DNA from: Pilatotrama ljubarskyi
Lineage: Eukaryota; Basidiomycota; Agaricomycetes; Polyporales; Polyporaceae
DNA: 64,000 bases
Reading direction: 5' to 3'
Assembly (NCBI GenBank): GCA_022385805.1
Contig: MU277678.1
Span: forward strand, 355,413-419,412
Of this stretch, positions 55,449 through 64,000 are shown piece by piece. Every line of letters begins with the position of its first letter. Positions within the stretch are counted from its first letter, which is position 1. Below the pieces are notes generated by a model, which ran no database searches, was not told where the DNA came from, and worked only from the letters and a program-made list of their open reading frames with translations. Position numbers and translations under genes: made by a program.

Positions 55449-55870
55449 TTAGGACCCTTCAGGTTGCTGCAGGCGACAGACGTAGGGAATGCAAGCTTGA
55501 AGGAGCGGCGCGCCGGAGAAGCCTCTTCCGATGCGCTGAGCGAGGTACAGCGTCCGTTCCTCCGCTGAGGGGGGTAGTGGTACATCCGGTAACAGAGTTC
55601 TTACGAACGGCAGTAGAACTGCCGACATAGGGCTGTGAGTACTTCCCATCCTCGACGATTCCGGTCTGGAGCACCCTTCACAAACCATATAACGTACGAC
55701 GCCGCCGTTCCTGCGGCGGCTGTAATCGTTATCTGCTTCAATGCCTCGTACTGGTATGCGCGTACGTGATCTACCCTGCATGCCAATACGCGTCAAGAGG
55801 ACGAGAAAGGGTGTTTCTGCCCGGTAAGCCCCAATGAGCCGCGACGCGCGCCGGGATACTTGGAAACCTC
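55449..55870 (-). CDS. Possible small membrane protein (splicing unresolved)
   Basis: A minus-strand frame contains YQYEALKQITITAAAGTAAS followed by YVIWF, a plausible single transmembrane helix of the sort seen in small mitochondrial inner-membrane proteins. Just upstream another frame reads MRFPSIPARVAAHWGLPGRN TLSRPLDAYWHAG, which looks like a leader, but the two do not join with an ordinary intron in the correct phase. A donor (GTGAAG) and an acceptor (CTCACAG) about 49 nt apart follow the helix. I could not settle exon structure or family. It may be an artefact. Confidence 0.27.
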
Positions 55871-57706
55871 ATGGTCACCACAGCCTATCGCCGCCATCTT
55901 GCATCCTGCGGCAAGAGCTGCATGGGCCTGCGTATGCTATGTCGACTTAGGTTCCCTCTACGGATGTTCATCACCATACTGGGATCGCCCGTTCAATGCA
56001 CCGTGACTCAGGCTGCGCGCATTGAATGCGCCTAACCACACCGTGACACGCCGCCTTCCATCACCGACGTGCTGCGACGACGTCTTGTGTGGTTGAACAG
56101 TTGCAGAGCGGCCTCGGCCGGCGACGCTGCGGAGATGCTGTCCCCGGACGGCTGAGCAACGCGATCTTCCGCGAAGGTGGTCAGTCCTTTATTGTCTTCC
56201 TGCACGCGGGAGGGCGCCGCTTATGACATGTGAGGAGAAGCTCGGCAGCCTGCCTGCTTTGGCTCCTGGGGCCTGGCTCGCTCTTGATGAGAGAGAGGGA
56301 TCAAGCTTCAGGCGTCGCTGAAGAATGATGATCATACGGACTGCTTACGGTATGCTTTTGCTTCTGTACCACTTGCTCAGGGCCCGACGGTCCATCACCA
56401 TGACGCACCATCTCCAGGTCGTACATTCCAGTGATGCGTTCAGCAGAGCACACCAGGACATGCTCGTTTACGGGACACGGCTTCGTAGGCTCCTCGTATG
56501 GAGTCGCACCGACAGACGCTTCTCAACACCACGAGTCCCAGTTCTTTCTACGAAACGTACTTGAACTTGACCAGATCCCCATCACGGGGATTGGCGCAAT
56601 GTCCGAACGTCGTTACCATTGACTCGCGTTTTTCCGGGGTAAGTGCTTCTGACCGACCTCAAAGGAATCGGGCTCTCCTACCATTCGTGAGCATCCCTTT
56701 GTTAGCCGTAGGTCACGTCCTTACATTGTCTAGTGCGCGGATCATCCCGAGCCCTTCTACGCGGTAGCGCAGGTCTGCCCGCCTGTCCGAGAACAAACAC
56801 AAGGACGGATCGGTATGCGTCTTCCCAAGCCTCGATCTACGGATTGTGGACAATGTTACGCGAACGCCCCGCCTTCTCATAGAAATTCTCGCCGCGGATT
56901 GAACCTAATACCCCACTTTGTAGTCCCGTCGCTCGTGAGTGCGCATTGTGGCCGAGAGGCTCTATCAAACTCTGGTGCGCACTGCTGTTGGTGGTGTATG
57001 TACTACTTACAAGCGAGTTCTTGAGAACTGAGAAAACAGAACGTGCCGATGGCGCGTGAGGCCAGATCGAGCCCTCTCCGACATTGACAGCAAGTGACTG
57101 GCCACCACAGCGTCGCCACCAGATTGGTGGAGGGAAGATTCATCCGAAATGAAGATGAGGAAATATTAAACGCACGAGGCTATCGACCACCTGAGTCAAG
57201 ATCAGGAGGCGTTCGATCGTGGAGGTTCGATGAGATGTGGCAACGCTTGAGCTAGATGCGGAGTATCTGTAATCGAGATCCCGGCCTGTACACAGGAGAG
57301 GCTGAGAGCGCCGCATGACTCTGGGCACTCGAGCGACGCTGACAGAGGAGAGGCCGCAATGCGGATGTGCGATGCATCATGTCGAGGGTGTCTGGTGTGT
57401 CAGGGGATGTTGATGATGCACGGGGCGTGTCAGGAATGGACGAAAGGAGATCACGACGGATGAGCACACGTCGGGCACGAGGCTCTCAAACAGGCAGGCG
57501 AGAACAATAAGGAGGGTGGGAAGCAGGCAACGCTGGCGATGGTGACGGCGACGGAGATTGGGATTGCGTCGGAGCGCCAAATGCCCGCGGCGCTGGGACT
57601 GCAGCAGCCGTTCGAGAAGATCCACGCTGCCTTGACCGTCCTCGTCGTCTTGTCGTCCTCGCCGGGCTCTGTTGCGAGGGAAAGCCATCGTCGCCTAGAG
57701 CTGCTC

Positions 57707-57713
57707 TATAAAT
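57707..57713 (+). promoter_or_regulatory. Candidate TATA box of the BTB-like gene
   Basis: TATAAAT 270 nt before the start codon, followed by a pyrimidine-rich leader (CCTCCCCCTTTCTTTTCTTT) typical of fungal transcription starts. Confidence 0.4.
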
Positions 57714-57982
57714 CACTCCTACACCTCTGCTAATCGCATAGCTTACTTCCCGCCCTCACCGCCGGGCATTCTTCGTTCTGACTCCTCCCCCTTTCTTTTC
57801 TTTGTGCGGAAGGTTTACCTTCCGTTTTCATCCTTTGATCCTTGGGCCAAGTCCCGAGTCGAAAACAATTGACAAGTGATCTTAGGAGATCCTTCCTAGT
57901 CCGCCTCACCCCCGGCTCGAGGCTGCTAAATCAGGTGGAGCCTCCTACCCGCCCATCTCGCACAACATACCTTGCCCAAAAC

Positions 57983-59268
57983 ATGTCTCTGGCAGACAAT
58001 AACGCGTCCACCCCCGCACCTATAAGCCATACCGCTTCTGCTTGCGCTCCCTTGCTTGCCCGGACCTCTGGTGCCTTGTCCTCCCCCTATCCTTCTTTGG
58101 CGCCCCGCCGTGCAATGCACCCTCTCCCCTTTGTCCCCCGACCCTTCCCGCCCCCTGCTCTCGCCGGCGTCCCCCTCGAGTACATCGTCGACCAGCTCCG
58201 ACGCCTCGCGCCCCACTACTGGAGCAGGCCTGAGACCTCCGACTGCACCATCGGTGAGTGTTCCGCGTTCCGTTGTGCGCGCTCCGGCGTTCGGTTCTCA
58301 TCATCCCAGCAGTTGTTTCGTTGGATTCCGACATGTCCCCCAAACCTGCAGGACCGACCGTCGACTGCGACGCGTTCCGTAAGATGGGTATCAACGCTGC
58401 CATGAGCACCGAGTCATTCGGGCTCGAGGACGGCGCTGCACCTGCGGCGTCCGCTCCCGCCCGGAAGTCTCTGCGCCCGCGACGAATGATCATGAAGGTG
58501 AGCAATGTATTTGGCTCAGCGTCGAGCTCGTGATGACATCCGTTCCAGCTGCACATGGACTACCTATGTGCTCACTCTGCCTTGTTCCGAGGCCTCCTTA
58601 GTGGTGCATCGGCGTTCGACCTGGCGGCGGAAGGTCCGAGCTCCCGCCTTCCCAACCCGGCGTCGTCACCCTCGCCCGCTCTCTCGCGCCAGTCGTCCGT
58701 CTCTTCTCTGCGTCTCCCCTGCATCCTCCCGTCGTCTACTTGCACTCACCCCGTGGTTCACCTCCCTGTTCCGGATGCCGCCTCCTTCCATCATCTCGTC
58801 CATTACATCTACTTCGGATCGACTTCCTTCATGGAGGAAGCTCTCGACAACGGTGAACTGAGCTGGGAAGGGCTGGCGCGGAACGTGGAGTATCTGCAGA
58901 TGGGCGCAGAGATCAAGCTCTTCCTCGGACGCTACTGGCGGCGCGTGCACACGTACTGCGACTACAGCGAGAGCGAGAGCGATCGGGACTACGACTCCGA
59001 GTACGACAGCGATTCGGATGCGTACATGAGCGACGAAGACGAGTCGACGCTCGCCGACCCCGATGAGGATGGCATGTGCATGGCGGACGACGAGGACGAC
59101 GATAGCATCAGCATCATGAAGGCGAAGGCAAAGGCGCGCGCTCGAGACCCTCCCCGCGGGCGGCAGCGGACGACGCGCCGGTTGGGACACTCGACCTCCG
59201 ATCCTGTGATCAGCCACCGCGCTGCGGAGGCCGGCCCCTCTACGGCGCGCCGGAATCTCAGCAAGTGA
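57983..59268 (+). CDS. BTB/POZ-like domain protein with acidic tail
   Basis: Three exons. Exon 1 (MSLADNNASTPAPISHTASA and on) is Pro/Ser/Ala-rich and ends LEYIVDQLRRLAPHYWSRPE followed by TSDCTI. Exon 2 begins after an intron near 58255 and carries DCDAFRKMGI and a basic stretch. Exon 3 starts LHMDYLCAHSALFRGLLSGA, which reads like the BTB element in which a protein is 'kept' (HsxyLcarSxxFrxmlsg), then HPVVHLPVPDAASFHHLVHY IYFGSTSF and WEGLARNVEYLQMGAEIKLF. The tail holds long Asp/Glu/Ser runs and a basic KAKAKARARDPP segment. No BACK or Kelch domain. May act as an adaptor; function unknown. Domain call rests on pattern only. Confidence 0.68.
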
Positions 59269-61748
59269 ACGTTTATACGGCATCTCTGAACCTTTCCTTC
59301 CTTTTCCATCGCATTGCATTGTCGACATCGTCCACGATCGCTCCTGGATATCACCCACCTAATAGCGCTCCGGCGTGCTTCACGAACGACTCTTGCTTTC
59401 GACTTCTACCGCTTAATCTTATTGTAATTCCTATACGGCGGGAGGCATGTTGTATGTATGTCTAACCGAACGTGAGTACCGCCCTTTCTATTTTTGCTCT
59501 TGTCGTGCTGACGGCGAGAATTCCCAGGGATCTTTCGCACCACTGTCAATTGTATCGCTCAACTGCGCGCCCTGCCACTCGCTCACATAGACATTCCTTC
59601 GTCTTACACGTACTCCACCCGGCCCCTGGCCGCGCTGTAGTCCCCTTCCCCTCCTTGCCCCCCGAACCCTTGTATGCCCAGAGACCCTCACCATATTCCC
59701 CTGCGTGGGCGGACACCCGGAAGTCCCCGCCGCCCCGCGACGTAATATGGCGCCGCACGTCCATAAGCGGACTGTCCGAGCGCCGTTATACGCTAGCACG
59801 CTGGATAACTCGGGAGGATGTAGGATGGTATACTGTCGGCCCTGCGCTCGCGAAGAAGATGAGCGCGGACAGGGCGCATATCGAAGAGGAGGAGGACGGT
59901 CATGTCGCAGTGGAGGAGCCGCTACCCAGAATCCCTTACCCTATCTTCAGAGCTAGGCAATACGAACGCTCCTTGTTAACATCGTCCGCATAGAACTGTT
60001 TATGGCCGATGTGCGAGGCTCAAGTGCTCTTCGCTCTTTCCGAGGACTCGATCGCGAGCACCGAAGGCGCATCCCCGCAACGTCTCATTGATTACCGGGC
60101 CAAGTGTTCCATAGAACGTTAGCGCAGGTCTGTAAGGTGAGCTGTTCTCCCGTCTACCCCGCATCCGGCGATCGTGAGGCACGCGCAGGCTGCGCGCAGC
60201 CGTCCCGGTATATCCGAGACGATCGCGCCGCTCGATCGTGGTCTTATTGTGGACGCGTCTTGTCTCGCGCGGGCACGCCAGCACTAGTCTGGTCCGCTGC
60301 CCACTGCTTCGCGTCAGAACGGGCACGGTGCGCGTCGGCTGTTGCTTGTTCTGGTGGGCGCGTCCACTTAGTCGCGTTACCGGCCGCCGCTAGTACCACC
60401 GCGGGGAGCGCGGCCACGAATGCTCCAGGTTGTAGCTCGTCGCGTGGTTATCGTCTCATGTAATATGTGCGGTGGAGCGTTCGGTGAGTCTTACGCCTTG
60501 GCTCGGGCTGGGAATGCAATGCTTACAAAGTTCGCGTAGTATCGAGCCTGCGATCCTGGCAGCAGACACACAGCAGGCTGGCAGGCGGAGCGGGCCAACT
60601 CTTATGCTGAACCCGAGGAACTCTACCCGGCCTTCAGTACGACTTCGCATGCATGACCGCCTGCGGGAAGATCTGCGACGCCCGCATATAGGGTCAATGA
60701 AGCAGCAAGTTACGTTACAAGCTCACGAGGCTTTCGTAGTCCCTCCCCGGACTGATGCCGAGGGCATCGGAGAAGCACAGAATCCCACACGGTAGGGTCT
60801 GCTCTCGGTGCCGTACTGCCAAATGGCTCCACTCCTTTATTGTGTACTAGGTATGAGATCTAGGGAGAGATTCCTCTCCCTGATGCGTCATCGAGATCTG
60901 CAGAAGCTCGGTACGGCGCACTGCACAAGACGTGTCACTTTGCTCCCGACGTCAGGTCGAGTAGTGCGGTCACTCTTCCGCAGGATGTTCGCTATGCCGC
61001 GGAACGAGCACAATTCCGGATGTGCAGTGCAATCAGCTCAAGCAGCTGACTGAAAGGCACACTGCGCAAGATGCATATGTAGTGTCATGTTGCTTCACAG
61101 CACATGGCCAATGTATGGACCTCGGGCGTAGCTGCTCAAGCTGCGTTCATCATGGCCGGGATCGGACCTCAGATTGGAATGAGTACGGTCAGAGGGAGCG
61201 TGAGTGTAGTATGGACGTCCTCCGCAGGCCGAACTCTGCCCACGGGCCACGCGGGATGTAGGCCGGTCGAGCTCGGATATGCATCCGCGAAGGTGCGGTT
61301 AAATATGATGCGGTGGAGCACGCTGCTTATTGTCCGGACAGGTCCTGCGGCCGGCCGTCCCACGCAATGCGCGAAAATGCGCATCGGCAGTCATTGGGGG
61401 ACAGCACAGGAGCTCGCCGAAACAATGGACTCGCCATCGGGATATCCATCTGCAACAGTGCGAGCATATTCCACAGAGCACAGTGAGCAGGAAATTGTTT
61501 CCGTCCCCATTCAATGTGTCGATAGCGCGCAGGAGTCGGGAAACGGACGCAAGAAGTGTAGATCTACCTTTACAACCGCGAGTGACTAGCAAGGGACAAC
61601 ATCCAGATTGTCTACATTACAACTTTCTATGTTACCGAAGGGGAGAGCAGAGGAAGAGACGGCTAACGATACAGATTAGTTACAGTACAGAGGGAATTAT
61701 ACAAGGATGACGAGGATGAAGGAGATGATATCTATCAGCGCCGAGTAC
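59269..61748. other. Gene-poor stretch
   Basis: About 2.5 kb between the BTB-like gene and the kinase stop. It contains one unexplained open frame (59472-59993). The rest has frequent stops on both strands and no exon chain, terminal inverted repeats or RNA gene that I could recognise. Confidence 0.4.
59472..59993 (+). CDS. Unexplained open frame, possible orphan protein
   Basis: A 173-codon frame without an ATG at its start; the internal ATG at 59859 gives MSADRAHIEEEEDGHVAVEE and PLPRIPYPIFRARQYERSLL. The C-terminal half (RRYTLARWITREDVGWYTVG and beyond) looks protein-like, the first half is Pro/Arg/Ser-rich and may be leader. An antisense frame of 103 codons overlaps it, which weakens the case. 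No family recognised. Confidence 0.28.
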   Translation: MSTALSIFALVVLTARIPRDLSHHCQLYRSTARPATRSHRHSFVLHVLHPAPGRAVVPFPSLPPEPLYAQRPSPYSPAWADTRKSPPPRDVIWRRTSISGLSERRYTLARWITREDVGWYTVGPALAKKMSADRAHIEEEEDGHVAVEEPLPRIPYPIFRARQYERSLLTSSA

Positions 61749-63400
61749 TCATTGGCGTTCTGCCGTTGCACCGCTGCCACGTGTCGCAGCCACGGATGGC
61801 GAAGGCTGCAGGCACATCGAGAACTCGCCTGCCATCCGTCGTTTCTTGCGCGGGCACTCCTCCTTCTCCGCCTTGATCTCGAGCCACTCCAGACGCGGGG
61901 AGGGCCGCTTAAGCGGCAAGGCGGGTACCTTCGCCTGCTCAAGGAATGGCATGAAGTGCCGCCGGGTCGCTGGTTCCGGGGTCGGCTTTGTAACCCTGGG
62001 AGCCTATCATCCGGACCGTCATTAGCATGGTGTCAACCCAGCAGGCAGAGGGAAGCGAAGCTTACGATGGCGACCCGCTTCTCGATCCGCTCCCAGTTGA
62101 CGGAGGCGAAGTATGGGTGGGTGCGGATCTCCCTGTTGATGAGCCCGTCGTCCTTGCCCTCTGGCACATCCCGGGCACCGTACCGGTGCGCCAGGTCAGC
62201 GGTGAGCATCCGGGACATCAGGTCCTCGAATTCTTCCAGGGGTTGGACGTCCTCCGGCCACTTCAGCGGCGCATGGTCGTGCTTCTCCACGAGGTCTTCT
62301 ATGCCGTCGCACTCGAATGGCTGCGAACACGGATGGTGTATCAGGTAATGCAAATGGTCGGAAGGAGGCGAGGACATACATGGTTGAGCGTCTTCAGCTC
62401 GAATAAGCAAACGGCGGCGGACCACCAGTCCGCCGCGATCCGCTTCTCGACTGTGTCCACAGCCTCGTCGGACACGACCTCTGGGCTCATGTACTCCAGG
62501 GTGCCCATCCGGTTCCACTTGCCCTCCTCGTGGAGCGGCTGCGAGAGGCCAAAGTCCGTGAGTAGCAAGTACCCATCTGCACCCAGGACGAGGTTCTCCG
62601 GCTTGACGTCGCAATGTACAACGCCGCGGGTGTGCAGGAACTCCAGTGCGAGGACGATGTTGGCGAAGTAGAACTTGATTTCAGGCTCCGTCAGGCGCGG
62701 CGTATTTCTCATCTGAGTGAAGAGCGTCGAGCCGGGCCCGAGCTCTATGGAGAGATAGACGTTCTTCACGTCGACATAGGCATCCAGGAGCCCGGCAATG
62801 AAGGGGTTCCATGGCAGTGTGCCCAGAATGCGCCGCTCAGCGTTCTTCTTGTCCGCGGCTCGCTCGCGGTTGGAAGACCTGTCGTTCTGCCAGCCCTATG
62901 AGTAAAGTATCTGCGGAAGCTGCAAGTCGGCTTACTCTTTCAAGGTCGCGCAGGACATTTTTGCCTATGACCTTCAAGGCGAACGCTGCCTCTGGTTGCT
63001 CCAACGGATGCGCTTCCCGTCTCTTGACTCGGGCCACGTGAACCGCACCCCAGCCTCCCGTACCTACATGATGTTAGCATGCGCAGTCGCTAAAAAAATG
63101 CCGCGCGCACCGATTATCCTCACTGCTTCCATGTCTTGGAGGCGGAGGGGTAGCGGTCGGCAGCTGATTTGAGCTGTGGCTAAAGTGGCACACTGCTCAA
63201 GCTGCTCGTCGTCATCGAGCTGAGCATACAGTCAGAGCCCGTAGTGTGCAGCAGATATGTAGGCGTACCGTGGCTCCAGAACTGGCTGCTCGTGAGCGAG
63301 GACGAGAGACCGTCTTTGAGTGTGAGGTGGATGCGAAACCGCTGTCTAGCGGCGTCGCGGATTGGGAGTAGCGGGAGCGTTGCGTGCGCACGGGTGCCAT
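61749..63400 (-). CDS. AGC-like Ser/Thr kinase with HCD catalytic motif
   Basis: Protein kinase. Exon 1 starts at 63400 (MAPVRTQRSRYSQSATPLDS, Kozak GCAATGG). A 49-nt intron leads to LDDDEQLEQC and MEAVRIIG, then after an intron TGGWGAVHVARVKRREAHPL (Gly loop) and FALKVIGKNVLRDLE (Lys of subdomain II). Then NVYLSIELGPGSTLFTQMRN, LALEFLHTRGVVHCDVKPEN, LLLTDFGLSQP (DFG intact), GTLEYMSPEVVSDEAVDT and LEEFEDLMSRMLTADLAHRY. The catalytic loop has HCD instead of HRD, so it is a non-RD kinase. The tail PRKKRRMAG could be a nuclear signal. A TATAAA lies 126-131 nt upstream of the ATG. Closest to AGC kinases, but with a short insert before the C-helix. Substrates unknown. Confidence 0.88.
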
Positions 63401-63792
63401 TGCTATCCAAACAGTTAAGAGTAGGATCAGATGTGTGGTTGCGGTTGAAAGGGAGGAGTGGCGTAGGAGTGGTAGTGAATGGGAGGAGAGAAGGAGCGGT
63501 TGCGGTGGCTGGGACCGGCTGCGCGTTTATAGCCCCGCGACGCGTTGTGGCTAAAACGATCACGTGAAGCGCGTATGCATGTCGATGGGCGTCTAGTAGT
63601 ACTACCGGGCGCTTGGCGAGGGTGCTTCTGGCTCCGCTCATGATCACTCTGCGGTGCTGAGCTTGCTTCGCGAGTACAGCGATCTCTCTCGGGCCCTCCT
63701 CGCAGTCTCTGCATACCGTTACTTGGCCTTTGACCCCGCCAGTATTGCTGGCGGACTACTACTCCCCGCGGTGGACTCGAAGTAGCACGAAA
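63401..63792. other. Intergenic upstream of the kinase
   Basis: About 390 bp. A TATAAA (63526-63531, minus strand) sits in it. The overlapping open frame on the minus strand is interrupted by the TATA/leader and is not believed to be coding. Confidence 0.45.
63526..63531 (-). promoter_or_regulatory. TATA box of the AGC-like kinase
   Basis: GGCTATAAACG on the minus strand, 126-131 nt before the start codon at 63400. It supports the proposed start against a longer open frame that begins upstream of it. Confidence 0.6.
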
Positions 63793-64000
63793 CTACAGCT
63801 CTTGCATAAACATCCAGTCCTCAGGTACCCACCCCAGCCGACGCAATACTGTATACCATGGACTGGTCGGTGCTAGATATCATTGATCTCCATGAGAGGG
63901 TGCTCAAGTACTCGGCAGCCTCGAGCTGAACATCCGCCAACTCATCCTCTCCGACCTTGCTGCCAGCGTAGGGGAAGTGAAGGCTGAGCACGCCGACGAG
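63793..64000 (-). CDS. C-terminal exons of an unidentified gene (5' part outside window)
   Basis: Minus strand, entering at the right edge. The first visible exon (63912-64000) reads LVGVLSLHFPYAGSKVGEDE then LADVQLEAA. A 49-nt intron (63863-63911, donor GTACTT, acceptor GACCAG) joins it to DPWYTVLRRLGWVPEDWMFM, ending QEL at stop 63793-63795. The reading is clearly protein-like and splicing preserves the frame. Too little is visible to name the family. Confidence 0.55.

Larger units (their letters stand above)
55161..57982. other. Gene-poor stretch
   Basis: About 2.8 kb without a confident gene. It contains a weak small-protein candidate (minus strand, 55.4-55.9 kb) and, at its right end, a TATAAAT (57707-57713) upstream of the BTB-like gene. 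The remaining open frames are short and mutually overlapping. Confidence 0.4.

Noticed and set aside
55750..55800. A 24-nt intron joining DAYWHAG to YEALKQ
   Set aside because: Too short for a spliceosomal intron and gives the wrong phase.
63180..63647. A 155-codon minus-strand frame extending upstream of the kinase as its N-terminus
   Set aside because: It starts upstream of the TATAAA at 63526-63531; the ATG at 63400 has a better context and splices in frame (44 codons, then a 49-nt intron).

Overview
The window is nuclear DNA from a filamentous basidiomycete, most likely a wood- or litter-decay Agaricomycete. The genes are dense and split by many short introns (about 45-90 nt). Their content is fungal: a CBM1-linked GH6 cellobiohydrolase, a WC-2-type light regulator, a Zn2Cys6 factor, the DASH subunit Dad3 and Dal5-type permeases. 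I rebuilt gene models by joining exons by eye with GT..AG sites and conserved family motifs, so outer boundaries are firmer than some internal splice sites. No rRNA, tRNA, CRISPR array or intact transposon was recognised.

Left third (1-24 kb): a 3'-truncated GH6 cellobiohydrolase (-); NECAP-like endocytic adaptor (-) divergent from COP9 signalosome subunit 8 (+); UBLCP1-type proteasome phosphatase (+); NUDT19-like Nudix hydrolase (+); secreted type-B carboxylesterase (-); CWF19L1/Drn1 splicing factor (+) tail-to-tail with an APC/C subunit 15 homologue (-); F-box protein (+); arginase (-) divergent from a class I/II aminotransferase (+).

Middle (24-43 kb): two paralogous Dal5-like MFS permeases placed tail-to-tail; mitochondrial isovaleryl-CoA dehydrogenase (-); a small secreted protein of unknown function (-); then three collinear plus-strand genes for a Zn2Cys6 factor, WC-2 and inositol-pentakisphosphate 2-kinase; and a mitochondrially targeted short-chain dehydrogenase (-).

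Right third (43-64 kb): a giant kinesin-4-like motor with a long 11-residue-periodic coiled coil; a GNAT acetyltransferase (-); ARPC1 (+) tail-to-tail with Dad3 (-); a BTB-like protein (+); an AGC-like kinase with HCD in place of HRD (-); and the last exons of an unknown gene at the right edge. Two gene-poor stretches (55.2-58.0 and 59.3-61.7 kb) flank the BTB gene.

Most genes are unrelated housekeeping functions. Themes that recur are ubiquitin/proteasome control (CSN8, UBLCP1, APC15, F-box), cytoskeleton and chromosome segregation (kinesin, ARPC1, Dad3), and nitrogen/amino-acid handling (arginase, aminotransferase, permease pair, isovaleryl-CoA dehydrogenase). The most unusual signals are the histidine-marked hendecad array in the kinesin tail, 10-nt microexons in two unrelated genes, and a Nudix enzyme carrying both a possible mitochondrial leader and a peroxisomal C-terminus.
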